DNA from: Hyphomicrobiales bacterium
Lineage (GTDB): Bacteria; Pseudomonadota; Alphaproteobacteria; Rhizobiales; Rhizobiaceae
Assembly: GCA_900469955.1 (NCBI GenBank)
Contig: UBYX01000002.1
Coordinates: 193 to 64,192 of the forward strand
Length of the DNA: 64,000 nt
Reading direction: 5' to 3'
The position numbers were made by a program, and so were the translations under genes. The notes beneath the pieces are model-generated. The model was not told where the DNA came from and did not search any database. It saw only the letters and a list, made by a program, of their open reading frames with translations. Below are positions 17,110-26,396 of this stretch, one piece after another. How positions within the stretch are numbered: the first letter of the stretch is position 1; the number at the start of each line of letters is the position of its first letter.

Positions 17110-17936
17110 GGCGGATTCAAAATATCACGAAAACGCCGGAGGGCGCGATCGGCTTTGGCATAATAGCCGCGCTGATGCTCGTAGCGCTGTTCGCACCAAT
17201 TGTGTCGCCCGGTGATCCTCTGCGTATTGCAGGTAGCCCGTTGCTGGCGCCCTTCGTCGATCCCGCCTTCCCGCTCGGCACGGATCGGCTCGGCCGGGAT
17301 GTGCTGGCCGGCATCATACACGGAACCCGCACTTCTCTTGCGGTCGGCATTGCGGCGGCGATTGCTGCCATCGCCATCGGGCTCTGCGTCGGCCTGGCGG
17401 CTGGCTTTGCCGGCGGCGCCGTCGATGAAGCCCTGATGCGCATTGTCGATGCCTTCCAAATCGTTCCGAGCTTCCTCCTTGCTCTTGCCTTCGTCAGCGT
17501 CATCGGCGCCTCCGTTCCCGTCGTGGTGCTGGCAATCGCTTTGGGCGCGTGGGCGGACCCGGCACGGCTGACACGGGCGCAGGTGCTCTCAATCCGGGAA
17601 AGGGACTACGTCGCCTCCGCCCGGGTGATCGGCATGCATCCGGTCGAAATCGCCTGGAAGGAAATCCTGCCGAACGCCCTGCCGCCGGTGCTCGCGTTGT
17701 CGGCGATCATCGTCGCTGCGGCGATCCTCACGGAGGCGGCGCTCTCCTTCCTTGGCTTGGGCGATCCCAATATCGTCACCTGGGGTTCGATGATCGCCGA
17801 AGGCCGCAACGTTCTGCGCTCGTCGCCATCGCTCTCGATCTTTCCCGGCCTCGCGCTGGTGATAACGGTGATCGGCGTCTATCTCCTAAGCGAGGGGCTG
17901 ACCAAAGCGCTCGCCGGGCGCAGGAGCGAGGCATGA
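17106..17936 (+). CDS. ABC transporter permease, DppC type
   Basis: 276 residues, multi-spanning. The family marker LGTDRLGRDVLAGIIHGTR occurs near residue 57 and the EAA loop (ASARVIGMHPVEIAWKEILPN) near 170. Forms the membrane channel with the DppB-type subunit. Overlaps both neighbouring genes by ATGA, showing tight translational coupling. Confidence 0.94.
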   Translation: MRRIQNITKTPEGAIGFGIIAALMLVALFAPIVSPGDPLRIAGSPLLAPFVDPAFPLGTDRLGRDVLAGIIHGTRTSLAVGIAAAIAAIAIGLCVGLAAGFAGGAVDEALMRIVDAFQIVPSFLLALAFVSVIGASVPVVVLAIALGAWADPARLTRAQVLSIRERDYVASARVIGMHPVEIAWKEILPNALPPVLALSAIIVAAAILTEAALSFLGLGDPNIVTWGSMIAEGRNVLRSSPSLSIFPGLALVITVIGVYLLSEGLTKALAGRRSEA

Positions 17937-18715
17937 GCGCACTTTGCGAGATCAGAGGTCTTTCGGCGACCTATCGCGGTCATCCTGTGCCGGCCCTGAC
18001 GAATATCGACCTCGATATCCACGCCGGCGAGCGGCTGGCGATCATCGGAGAAAGCGGGTCCGGCAAGAGTACCCTTGCGCGAACCATCGCCGGGCTTCTG
18101 CCGGCTGGTGCGAGGGTGCGCGGAGAGATGCGCTGGTCCGTCGGCCAGGCGCCGCTTCCCGGCCGGGACATGGGATTCGTCTTCCAGGACCCTTCCGCGA
18201 GCCTCAACCCGGTGCTGACGATCGGCGAACAGGTGGCCGAAGGTGCGCGCCGCCACCTCGGATTGACATGGAAGGCCGCCGATCAGCGGGCTCTCGATAT
18301 GCTGGAGCGGGTCCGCGTTCCCGATCCGGCAAAGGTACTGAAGGCGTTTCCGCATCAGCTTTCCGGGGGACAAAGGCAACGCGTGGCGATCGCCGCCGCA
18401 CTGGCGGCCAGCCCCGGCATTCTGATTGCGGACGAAGCGACGAGTGCGCTCGATATGATCGTTCAGGCTGAAATCGTCTCGCTGCTCGACGAATTGGTAC
18501 GCGAAGCCGGAATGACGCTTGTTTTCATCACCCACGACGTCGCACTCGCCTCCGGCTTCGCAGACCGGGTGGCAATCTTCCGGGGCGGCGAACTGGTCGA
18601 GGCCGGACCGGTCGGTGCCGTCCTCAGCGTGCCGGAGAACATCTATACCAAGACATTACTTGCCAGCCATCGCGACCTCTCCACGCCCCCGCTCATCCGT
18701 GAGACAGCGACATGA
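17933..18715 (+). CDS. ABC transporter ATP-binding protein, DppD type
   Basis: 260 residues from the ATG overlapping the permease stop. Walker A GESGSGKST, signature LSGGQRQR and Walker B ILIADEATSALD are all present. It is one of two ATPases of the transporter. Somewhat shorter than E. coli DppD, and the usual C-terminal oligopeptide-transporter extension with its cysteine motif is missing. Confidence 0.94.
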   Translation: MSALCEIRGLSATYRGHPVPALTNIDLDIHAGERLAIIGESGSGKSTLARTIAGLLPAGARVRGEMRWSVGQAPLPGRDMGFVFQDPSASLNPVLTIGEQVAEGARRHLGLTWKAADQRALDMLERVRVPDPAKVLKAFPHQLSGGQRQRVAIAAALAASPGILIADEATSALDMIVQAEIVSLLDELVREAGMTLVFITHDVALASGFADRVAIFRGGELVEAGPVGAVLSVPENIYTKTLLASHRDLSTPPLIRETAT

Positions 18716-19509
18716 TGCTGCTCGATATCGCAGACCTTTCCAGACGCTTCTCCTCCGGCGGCCGCGACGTTGCGGCGCTGAGCGATGTTTCGCTGACGCT
18801 TGCTCCCGGGGAAACCCTTGGCCTCGCAGGGGCTTCGGGAAGCGGAAAGTCGACGCTCGCCCGCATCCTCCTGCGGCTGATCCCGGCCGATGGCGGCACG
18901 ATCCATTTCGAAGGGAAAGACTGGCTGACGCTTTCGGGCGCGGAACTGCGCCGCCGTCGCGCAAAAATGCAGATGGTGTTTCAGGATATACTTGGCGCGT
19001 TCAATCCGCGCGCTACCGTCGCCTCGGTGCTCGATGATCCATTGCGGATCCACGAGATCGTTCCGAAGGCCGAGCGGCCTGGTGAGATAGCCGCCCTGCT
19101 CGAACGGGTCGGCTTGCCCGCAAGTTACGCCACCCGTTCGATCCGCGAGGTGTCCGGCGGGCAGCGGCAGCGGATTGCGATAGCCCGGGCCATTGCCACA
19201 CGGCCATCCCTGATCGTGCTCGACGAGGCGGTCTCGGCGCTCGATGTCTCCATCCGGGGAAAGATCCTCGAACTTCTGGTCGAACTGCAGCAGGAGCGCG
19301 GCATCGCCTATCTCTTCGTCTCGCACGATCTTGCGGTGCTGCGCGCCGTCTCCCACCGCATCGCCGTCATGCAAGCGGGGCGGCTTGTGGAAATCGGCAC
19401 CGCCTCTCAAGTGATCGAAAATCCGCAATCGTCGGCGGCGCGGGCGCTGATCGCCGCCGTGCCGCGTCTCGTCACCGGACTGCCAGAAAGACACTATTAT
19501 GACGTTTGA
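18712..19509 (+). CDS. ABC transporter ATP-binding protein, DppF type
   Basis: 265 residues with Walker A GASGSGKST, signature VSGGQRQR (V in place of L) and Walker B LIVLDEAVSALD. The second ATPase of the transporter. Overlaps the previous gene by ATGA and the aminotransferase by 11 bp. Confidence 0.94.
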   Translation: MMLLDIADLSRRFSSGGRDVAALSDVSLTLAPGETLGLAGASGSGKSTLARILLRLIPADGGTIHFEGKDWLTLSGAELRRRRAKMQMVFQDILGAFNPRATVASVLDDPLRIHEIVPKAERPGEIAALLERVGLPASYATRSIREVSGGQRQRIAIARAIATRPSLIVLDEAVSALDVSIRGKILELLVELQQERGIAYLFVSHDLAVLRAVSHRIAVMQAGRLVEIGTASQVIENPQSSAARALIAAVPRLVTGLPERHYYDV

Positions 19510-20593
19510 ATCCTGGAACCCGCTCAACGATCCGCCCGCCTTCCCGGCCGCGCGCTATGCCTCGGTTGCCGATCGGCTGAAAAACATCCTGAAGACGCGA
19601 AAAGACGTGCTGTTCATTCAGGCGGAGGCGGTGGTGGCGCTGGAGGCGGTGGCCGCCAGCGTCGCACGGCCGGGCATGAAGGTCCTCAACATCGTTACGA
19701 GCCTTTACGGCGGCTGGTTCGGAAGCTGGCTGAGACGCGCTGGCGCCGAGGTGATCGAACTCTGGGCCGAACCGGCACGCCCGATCGATGCGGAAGCCGT
19801 CGAGGCCAGCCTCAAGGCGCATCCGGAGATAGCGGTTCTTGCGCTCGTCCATGCGGAATCGGCAAGCGGCATCCGCAATCCGCTCGAGGAGATCATGCAG
19901 CTCGCCCGCGCCCGCGGGATAATGACGATCGTAGATGCGGTCGCATCTGTCGGCGGCCATGCCTTGAATGTCGATGAACTCGGTATCGACATCACCGTCA
20001 TCGGCCCTCAGAAATCGCTGGCTGGTCCAGCCGGCGTTTCCGCCCTTTCGGTCAGTCCCGCCGCCTGGAAACTGATCTCGCAGCCAGGTGGGCCGACGAC
20101 CTCGATCCTCTCGCTCCTCGACCAGAAGGCCTGGCTCGACGCAGGCCGCGGCGCCCTTCCCGGAACCACGGCGCCGATCGAATTCTTCGCTCTGGAAGCG
20201 GCGCTGGATCGCGTCGAAGCCGAAGGGGTGGACAACATCGTCGCCCGCCATGCCCGAGCCGCAAGGGCAACGCGCACAGGTCTGATCGCACTCGGGGCCA
20301 CTCCCTGGATTGATCAGGTGAAAGGCTCCAACCTCGTCACGACGGCAAAGTTGCCGGATGGCACCGACTTGGAAACTGCGCTCGCTGCTGCCGCTCCGCT
20401 TGGCATGGAGCTATCGGCCGGCGTCGGTTCAGGCGCCGAGCGGCTCGTCCGGCTGAACCACACAGGCCGCCGCGCGCGCTTCGATATCGTACTCGGCAAC
20501 GTCCTGGCCTATGGCATGGCCTTGCGCAAGCTTGGGTTCAAGGCGGATATCGCCGCGGCCGCGGACGTGATCTCGTTCCACCATACCGACTGA
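19499..20593 (+). CDS. Class V (fold I) pyridoxal-phosphate aminotransferase
   Basis: 364 residues of the alanine-glyoxylate/serine-pyruvate aminotransferase fold. The lysine of GPQKSLAGPAGVS (near residue 172) is the expected Schiff-base lysine, and VDAVASVGG (near 146) holds the aspartate that contacts the pyridine nitrogen. It overlaps the last transporter gene by 11 bp, so it is made together with the importer and probably acts on the imported amino compound. Alanine, serine, 2-aminoethylphosphonate or taurine-type donors occur in this fold; I cannot choose among them. Confidence 0.88.
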   Translation: MTFESWNPLNDPPAFPAARYASVADRLKNILKTRKDVLFIQAEAVVALEAVAASVARPGMKVLNIVTSLYGGWFGSWLRRAGAEVIELWAEPARPIDAEAVEASLKAHPEIAVLALVHAESASGIRNPLEEIMQLARARGIMTIVDAVASVGGHALNVDELGIDITVIGPQKSLAGPAGVSALSVSPAAWKLISQPGGPTTSILSLLDQKAWLDAGRGALPGTTAPIEFFALEAALDRVEAEGVDNIVARHARAARATRTGLIALGATPWIDQVKGSNLVTTAKLPDGTDLETALAAAAPLGMELSAGVGSGAERLVRLNHTGRRARFDIVLGNVLAYGMALRKLGFKADIAAAADVISFHHTD

Positions 20594-22150
20594 TCAGAAG
20601 CCCTTTTCGTTCAGCCAGTTCCGGATGCTTTCCTCATCCGCACGCTCGAGTGCATGACCGGCTTCAATCTGCCTTGACGTAACGTCAGCCTTGGCTGCGA
20701 CGAGCCGGTTTTCCAGTTCTGCGGTATAGGAAGCGTAGAGATCCTGGGCCGCGCTGACGGAGAGCACTTGCGTACCGGAGAGATCGACCACCGGCCGCTC
20801 TTCCAGCACGTTCATCGGCCTAAGCAGCGCCACCTTTTGGACCACGCCCGGATGAAGCTGCATGAGCGCACCCAGCATGTTCGCGCCGTTGGAATAACCT
20901 ATGAATGCGGTCCGCGCCGGATCGACGCCGTAGGCCGGCCCGATGTCCTCCGCAAAGGCTGCGAACGCTTCGGCCTCGGAGAGAATGTCCTTCTGGTCGA
21001 ATGTCATCATGCTCAGGCGCCGGAAGAAGCGGGCTATACCCTCCTCGGTCGCTCGGCCTCGCACGCCGATCAACACGGCATTCGGCCCCACCTTCCGTCC
21101 GAGCGGCAAAAGGTCGGTCTCGCTGCCGCCGCTGCCATGCAACAGCACCAGCGTCGAACCGTCGGGCTCATCCGGCATGTGGATCCGGTGTACGAACGAC
21201 AGGTCGCGATAGGTGATCCGCTCCTCTCCCGGCAGGCCGAACTGTGGAAGCATGACCCGAAGGTCGTCGTGATCGATCTTGAAATGTGCCGGAATGAAAA
21301 GCTTCGTCCCGAGGCTCTCCACCGGCTCGTCGATGGCAAAACCGGGGCCGTCGGCCGCAAGTTCGATCAGCGTCCCGGATGGTTCCCGCACATAGAGCGA
21401 ATAGAAATAGTGCCGGTCGTGCACGTTCATCTCGCCGCTGTTTTCCGCTTCCAGCGTCGAATGCACCGCCTCCACCTGTGCCCGGTCGGACGCCCGGAAA
21501 GCGATATGGTCGATCGTTCCGGTCCCCGGAGCGGCGGTCCAGAAGCCGCCGGCGTCACGGACATCGACGATGTCCTGCGCATCCGAGACGAGCCGCTGGA
21601 TATTGCCCTCCTTCGGGCCGAGCGTAAGCCCCATGTGACGCGTGAGGAAATCCGCGGTCGCCTCGGGCTTCTCCGAGAGGATCGTCGCGCCACGCAGCCT
21701 GCGGATCGCATCCGCCTCGGCAATACCGCCGTCGGCCCACCAGATCCAGGGCGAGGTTTCCTCGACCCCGACCAGCTTCACTATAATGCCGTCCGGATCC
21801 GTCAGCCGCAGGACCGGTTCACCGAATTCCTGTGTCGGGCCGCTGAGTTTGACATTGTACTGCAGCGCCCGCGTCAGCCAGAAACCGATTGCGTCCGGCG
21901 CGATCGAAAAGCTGATTTCGCTCGGAGCCCCATGGCCCACTCGACCGAGCGATCCATCTTCCCAGGCGAGAAACGTCACCAGCGAGCCCGGAGAGGCGCC
22001 ACCGTCACCGTAAAACAGGTGGAGTTGCTGCGCGTCTTCGAATCCGGCTGTCCGCTTCACGAGCCTCAACCCGAGGAAACCCACATAGAAATCGACATTC
22101 GCCTGGATCTTGCGGGTTATGGCTGTGACGTGATGAAGGCCGCTGGTCAC
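20594..22150 (-). CDS. Fusion of VOC ring-cleaving dioxygenase (MhqO/PcpA-like) and alpha/beta hydrolase (MhqD-like)
   Basis: 518 residues in two parts. Residues 1-310 are a four-module VOC dioxygenase with a His-His-Glu iron site: HHVT (H6/H7), IDHIAF (H215) and GTLIEL (E263), as in hydroquinone 1,2-dioxygenases. Residues 330-518 are a small serine hydrolase with oxyanion motif LLHGSGG, nucleophile elbow GYSNGA (S420) and GHAL histidine (H499). In Bacillus the two functions are separate genes (mhqO, mhqD) induced by quinones. The fusion would cleave a (hydro)quinone ring and then hydrolyse a product or ester. Stop codon abuts the convergent aminotransferase stop, with no space between them. 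Confidence 0.88.
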   Translation of the reverse strand: MTSGLHHVTAITRKIQANVDFYVGFLGLRLVKRTAGFEDAQQLHLFYGDGGASPGSLVTFLAWEDGSLGRVGHGAPSEISFSIAPDAIGFWLTRALQYNVKLSGPTQEFGEPVLRLTDPDGIIVKLVGVEETSPWIWWADGGIAEADAIRRLRGATILSEKPEATADFLTRHMGLTLGPKEGNIQRLVSDAQDIVDVRDAGGFWTAAPGTGTIDHIAFRASDRAQVEAVHSTLEAENSGEMNVHDRHYFYSLYVREPSGTLIELAADGPGFAIDEPVESLGTKLFIPAHFKIDHDDLRVMLPQFGLPGEERITYRDLSFVHRIHMPDEPDGSTLVLLHGSGGSETDLLPLGRKVGPNAVLIGVRGRATEEGIARFFRRLSMMTFDQKDILSEAEAFAAFAEDIGPAYGVDPARTAFIGYSNGANMLGALMQLHPGVVQKVALLRPMNVLEERPVVDLSGTQVLSVSAAQDLYASYTAELENRLVAAKADVTSRQIEAGHALERADEESIRNWLNEKGF

Positions 22151-22423
22151 GTGAGTTCTCCTATCGTCAAGCTAACCGAGGTCTTCCGAAGGTGGCAACG
22201 GTCCAGCTTGTTCATATCCAGGTCCTCGGGTTTGCTAAAAGACGGCCTGGGCAGAGTCGCTTGCCTGAGTCAGCCGATCCGACCTTTTCGCCCACGAAAC
22301 GGGTTTCTTCAAGCTCTCAGACGCCCCACCGTTCGGACCACGCCGTTCGGGGACGTGACGAGATTTTCCGATCAAAACACCTGCATTTTGTCAATTGAGT
22401 TGACTGGCAATTACGGTTGTGCA

Positions 22424-22440
22424 CGCTAGGTCATCTAGCG
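22424..22440 (+). other. Perfect stem-loop in the leader of the ABC exporter genes
   Basis: Arms CGCTAG and CTAGCG, 5-base loop. First of two closely spaced hairpins 70 to 25 bp upstream of the exporter start codon. Could be an operator or an RNA element. Confidence 0.45.
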
Positions 22441-22463
22441 AGTCTCATCTCATAGTGGTCTTC

Positions 22464-22480
22464 CCGGATATGCTATCCGG
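22464..22480 (+). other. Second perfect stem-loop in the exporter leader
   Basis: Arms CCGGATA and TATCCGG with a 3-base loop, ending 27 bp before the GTG start. No U-tract follows. Confidence 0.45.
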
Positions 22481-22507
22481 CCCAGTGATTCATTTTGGAA
22501 TAAAACC

Positions 22508-24361
22508 GTGAGCAGCGAAGCAAAACTTCGCGCCGCGAAGCCGTCGGCTTCGTTGGCGTTCGTGAATGCGACAGGCTGGGGCAAGGGCCTCTCGATCCTC
22601 ACCCGCATCACCGTCATGGCCTTCCGCCATCCCTGGCAATCCAGCTTTGCGATCGGCGCGACCCTCGTCGCATCGACCTTTCAGTTGATGATCCCGCAGT
22701 TGCTTGGCCAGGCGGTGGATCACACGCAGGTCGTACTCACCGGCGGCGATGCCGGTCGGGCCGCACAGGACGCGCTACTCACGACCGCACTGCTTCTGCT
22801 CGGCGCGAGCGTATTGCGCGGCATCTTCACGCTTGTGCAAAACTACTACAGCGAATCCGTCGGGCATCACATGGGCTACCGGCTGAGGCTCGCCTGCTAC
22901 GAGAAGATCCAGCGGCTGTCCTTCAGTTTTCACGACAGCATGCATTCAGGCGACCTGATCACTGTCGGGCTTCTCGATCTCGAAGGTGTGCGCATGTATT
23001 TCTCGACGGCGCTGGTGCGCATGGTGCTGCTCACCATGCTGATCGGCATCGGCGCTTACCTGTTGCTCTCCACCGATGTCGTCCTCGGTCTCCTCGCCCT
23101 GAGCTTCGTTCCCTTCGTCGGTTGGCGATCATCCGTCACCCAACTGCGCTTGCGCGCGACCTGGCTCGAACTGCAGGAGCGGCTTTCGGTGCTGACCCGC
23201 GTGATGGAGGAAAATCTCGGCGGTATTCGCGTCGTCCGAGCCTTCGCCGCGCAGGAGCATGAACTCGACAAATTCGAGACGGCGTCGCAAAGTGCCGTGA
23301 GCCTCGCGCATCAACGCGTCGGCATCCGGGTTGCGAACACCAGCGCCATGACATTCTCGTTCTTCCTTGCCATGGTGCTCGTGCTCTGGCTGGGCGGCAG
23401 CAAGGTGATGGCGGGAGAGATGACGGTCGGCACCCTCACCTCGTTCCTGACCTTCATGACGATCATGCAGATGCCGGTGCGCCAGCTCGGCCTGATGGTC
23501 AACGCCTTTGCCCGCGCTTCCACCTGCGGAGCGCGGCTCTTCGAACTGCTCGACCTGGACATTGCGATCAAGGACGAAAAGGATGCCAGGGAACTCGCCG
23601 TCCCCCACGGCACGCTGCGCTTCGAGCATGTGGATTTCGCCTATCCCGGCGCGGAACAACACCGGGTCCTAACGAACATCTCGTTTGAAGCAAAACGGGG
23701 TGAAACGATCGGTATCGTCGGACCTCCCGGCAGCGGCAAGTCGACCCTGGCGCATCTGATCCCGCGCTTCTATGACGTAACCGGTGGCCGCATCACCATC
23801 GACGGGCAGGATATCCGCGGGGCGACGTTGCAGTCCCTGCGCCGCAAGGTCGTCGTGGTCCAGCAGGACTCCTTCCTGTTTACCACCACCATTGAAAACA
23901 ATATCGCCTACGGCGATCCGTGGGCAAAGGAAGGCCGCATCGAGCGTGCCAGCGAAAGTGCGCAGCTCCACAATTATGTCCTCGGCCTACCCACCGGATA
24001 TGACACTGTCGTCGGCGAACGCGGCGTCTCTCTTTCCGGCGGCCAGCGCCAGCGCCTGTCGATCGCCCGCACCCTGATGCTGCGCCCCGCCGTGATGGTT
24101 CTGGACGACTCGACTGCTGCGATAGACGCGGGCACCGAGCAGCGCATCCGCAGCGCCATGCGGAGATACGCCGCCGATCGGGTGACGATCATCGTCGCAC
24201 ACCGCCTGAGTTCGCTGATGCATGCCGACCGGATCCTCTTCATGGAAGAAGGCCGGATCGTCGAAAGCGGCACGCACGAGGAGCTGCTCGCATTGGGCGG
24301 CCGCTACAAGGCGCTTTACGATCTGCAGATTCGCCCCGACGACGATGCGCTTACCGCTTGA
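22508..24361 (+). CDS. ABC exporter half-transporter, subunit with degenerate catalytic site
   Basis: 617 residues: six membrane helices (about 40-340) and an ATPase domain (about 370-605). Walker A GPPGSGKST (405-413) and signature LSGGQ (509-513) are canonical, but the catalytic glutamate after Walker B is aspartate (VLDDSTAAID, D534). The downstream gene has the complementary defect, as in heterodimeric exporters with one inactive ATP site. Probably exports lipids, drugs or peptides; no substrate clue beyond the divergent quinone-type enzyme. Starts at GTG. Confidence 0.93.
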   Translation: MSSEAKLRAAKPSASLAFVNATGWGKGLSILTRITVMAFRHPWQSSFAIGATLVASTFQLMIPQLLGQAVDHTQVVLTGGDAGRAAQDALLTTALLLLGASVLRGIFTLVQNYYSESVGHHMGYRLRLACYEKIQRLSFSFHDSMHSGDLITVGLLDLEGVRMYFSTALVRMVLLTMLIGIGAYLLLSTDVVLGLLALSFVPFVGWRSSVTQLRLRATWLELQERLSVLTRVMEENLGGIRVVRAFAAQEHELDKFETASQSAVSLAHQRVGIRVANTSAMTFSFFLAMVLVLWLGGSKVMAGEMTVGTLTSFLTFMTIMQMPVRQLGLMVNAFARASTCGARLFELLDLDIAIKDEKDARELAVPHGTLRFEHVDFAYPGAEQHRVLTNISFEAKRGETIGIVGPPGSGKSTLAHLIPRFYDVTGGRITIDGQDIRGATLQSLRRKVVVVQQDSFLFTTTIENNIAYGDPWAKEGRIERASESAQLHNYVLGLPTGYDTVVGERGVSLSGGQRQRLSIARTLMLRPAVMVLDDSTAAIDAGTEQRIRSAMRRYAADRVTIIVAHRLSSLMHADRILFMEEGRIVESGTHEELLALGGRYKALYDLQIRPDDDALTA

Positions 24362-24385
24362 TGACGGCCTGAGGAGGAGCCTGTA

Positions 24386-26284
24386 ATGGCCGATGAACTA
24401 GAAACCGAACGCGCCGACGTGCGCGACGACGGCAGGCGCCCGCCCCGGGCGGTCGTCGGCTCGCACCGGATCGAAGAGGAAATCTTCGGCAAGGTCTTCG
24501 ACGGCGACATCGTCAAGCGGATATGGGCGTTCGTGCGGCCCTACCGGGGAAAAATCTATTGGGCTGTGGTCGCCGTCCTGGTCTTCACCGCCATGCAGCT
24601 TATCATCCCTCTGATCATCCGCTACGCCATCGACCATGGCATGCAGCCCGGAAGCACCGATCACGGCGTGCTCACCTGGGCAATCATCGCCTTTCTTGGA
24701 GCGATCGTCATCAATTTCGGCGCGAGCTACGCGCAGGAAACGCTGGTGGGAAATGTCGCCGAGGATGTGCTCTTCGACATCCGCAAGGCGATGTTCAGCC
24801 ATCTGCAGCGCGTCTCTCTTTCGTGGATGGACAAGACCGAAGTCGGCCGGCTGATGTCGCGGCTGCAGGGCGACGTCAATTCCATGCAGGAGTTCCTGGA
24901 AACCTCGGTGCTGTCGGTGGGCGATATCGCCCTTCTCTTCGGCATCGTCTTCGTGATGCTCTATCTCGATTTCAAACTAGGCCTGCTGACGCTTTCAGCC
25001 TTGCCTGTACTTTTCGTCGTCCGCATCTTCTGGCTGCCCAGGGCACGCAAGTCCTTCATGGCCGCGCACGAGACCAATTCCGTCGCGAACGGCGCTCTCG
25101 CCGAAGCGATCCACGGCGTCCGCGCCGTCCAGAGCATGGACCGGGAGCGGACTAACTTCATGCTCTACGACGACAAAGCACAGGCAAACCTCAGGACACA
25201 TCTGACGGCCGCAAAATACGCGCAGGTCATGGTGCCGATCGTGGATACGCTCACGGGCCTTGCGATGGCGCTGGTTATCGTCGTGGGAGGCGCACGCGTC
25301 CTCAATCAGGCACTCGACGTCGGCGTGATGGTCGCCTTCCTGTTTTACATCCAGCGCTTCTTCGACCCTATCCGCTCGCTGACGCTGCAATATTCGGTGA
25401 TGCAGCGCGCCATGGCATCGGGCCAAAGGCTCACCGAAGTGCTGGACGTGCCGGTCGATATCAAAGATGCACCGAATGCCAAGGTTCTCTCGCCGGACAT
25501 GGACGGTTCGGTCGAATTCCGTGACGTCGTCTTCGGCTACAATCCCAAGCACCCGGTGCTGAAACATGTGAGCTTCAAGGTCAATCCGGGAGAAACGGTC
25601 GCGCTTGTCGGGCCGACGGGTTCCGGCAAGTCGAGCTGCATGTCGCTTATTCATCGTTTCTACGATGTCCAGCAGGGCCAGGTTCTGGTGGGCGGCCACG
25701 ACGTGCGGGAGCTGACGCAGGATTCCTTGGGCCGACAGATCGCCATGGTGCTGCAGGAGCCCTTCCTGTTCACCGGCACCGTCTTTGACAACATCCGCTA
25801 TCACAAGACTGAAGCGACGCGGGAGCAGGTGATCGAAGCGGCCAAAGCGGTTGGCGCCCATGACTTCATCATGCGCATGCCGGGCGGTTACGATGCCGAA
25901 CTCGGCCAGCGCGGCGGCAACCTCTCGCTCGGGCAGCGGCAGTTGATCAGTTTCGCCCGTGCGCTTGTGGCCGATGCCAAGATCCTCGTGCTCGACGAGG
26001 CGACCGCCAATATCGACAGCTACACCGAAATGCTGATCCAGAAGGCGCTGGTGAAATTGCTCGAAGGCCGCACCGGCCTGGTCATTGCCCACCGCCTCGC
26101 CACCATCCGCGAGGCGGACCGTATCATCGTGCTGCAAAACGGCGAGTTGATCGAAAGCGGCAACCACGGGGAACTGATGCGGAACCGCAAGCTCTATGCC
26201 AAGCTCTACAACCTCAACTACGCGTCCTTCGACGATATCCCCGAAGAGATCATCGAGGAAGCCGTCACGGAATCGGCAACCTGA
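24386..26284 (+). CDS. ABC exporter half-transporter, partner subunit
   Basis: 632 residues, with an N-terminal extension of about 45 charged residues before the first membrane helix. Walker A GPTGSGKS (409-416) and the catalytic glutamate E538 (LVLDEATA) are intact, but the signature is LSLGQ (513-517) instead of LSGGQ. With the upstream subunit's D534 this yields one consensus and one degenerate ATP site in the dimer. 24 bp after the partner gene, with GAGGAGGAG as ribosome site. Followed by a strong hairpin terminator. Confidence 0.93.
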   Translation: MADELETERADVRDDGRRPPRAVVGSHRIEEEIFGKVFDGDIVKRIWAFVRPYRGKIYWAVVAVLVFTAMQLIIPLIIRYAIDHGMQPGSTDHGVLTWAIIAFLGAIVINFGASYAQETLVGNVAEDVLFDIRKAMFSHLQRVSLSWMDKTEVGRLMSRLQGDVNSMQEFLETSVLSVGDIALLFGIVFVMLYLDFKLGLLTLSALPVLFVVRIFWLPRARKSFMAAHETNSVANGALAEAIHGVRAVQSMDRERTNFMLYDDKAQANLRTHLTAAKYAQVMVPIVDTLTGLAMALVIVVGGARVLNQALDVGVMVAFLFYIQRFFDPIRSLTLQYSVMQRAMASGQRLTEVLDVPVDIKDAPNAKVLSPDMDGSVEFRDVVFGYNPKHPVLKHVSFKVNPGETVALVGPTGSGKSSCMSLIHRFYDVQQGQVLVGGHDVRELTQDSLGRQIAMVLQEPFLFTGTVFDNIRYHKTEATREQVIEAAKAVGAHDFIMRMPGGYDAELGQRGGNLSLGQRQLISFARALVADAKILVLDEATANIDSYTEMLIQKALVKLLEGRTGLVIAHRLATIREADRIIVLQNGELIESGNHGELMRNRKLYAKLYNLNYASFDDIPEEIIEEAVTESAT

Positions 26285-26328
26285 CCCGCTCCAGCGGGGG
26301 TCTCCCTTTTCAACATTCTCCAAACGCA

Positions 26329-26365
26329 AGATCGCCCGGAAGCGGCAACCGCTTCCGGGCGATCT
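26329..26365. terminator. Long hairpin terminator between convergent operons
   Basis: A perfect 17-bp stem (from AGATCGCCCGGAAGCGG) with a 3-base loop, 44 bp after the exporter stop and 31 bp before the end of gguB. GTTGTTTG follows on the plus strand. It can serve both converging transcripts. Confidence 0.85.
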
Positions 26366-26396
26366 GTTGTTTGCAGATGCCTGTTTTGTCAGACGC

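Larger units (their letters stand above)
22151..22507. other. 357-bp divergent intergenic region with two hairpins
   Basis: Separates the dioxygenase-hydrolase fusion from the ABC exporter pair. I see no gene in it. It contains a small inverted repeat GTCAA-N5-TTGAC at 22390-22404 that could be an operator half-pair, and two stem-loops between that and the exporter start, listed separately. The exporter start itself has only a weak ribosome site (GGA). Confidence 0.6.

Noticed and set aside
20768-22429. 553-codon plus-strand frame opposite the dioxygenase-hydrolase fusion
   Set aside because: Composition (rich in R, H, D, G with no domain) is typical of antisense frames in GC-rich DNA; the minus-strand protein has intact catalytic motifs in two domains.
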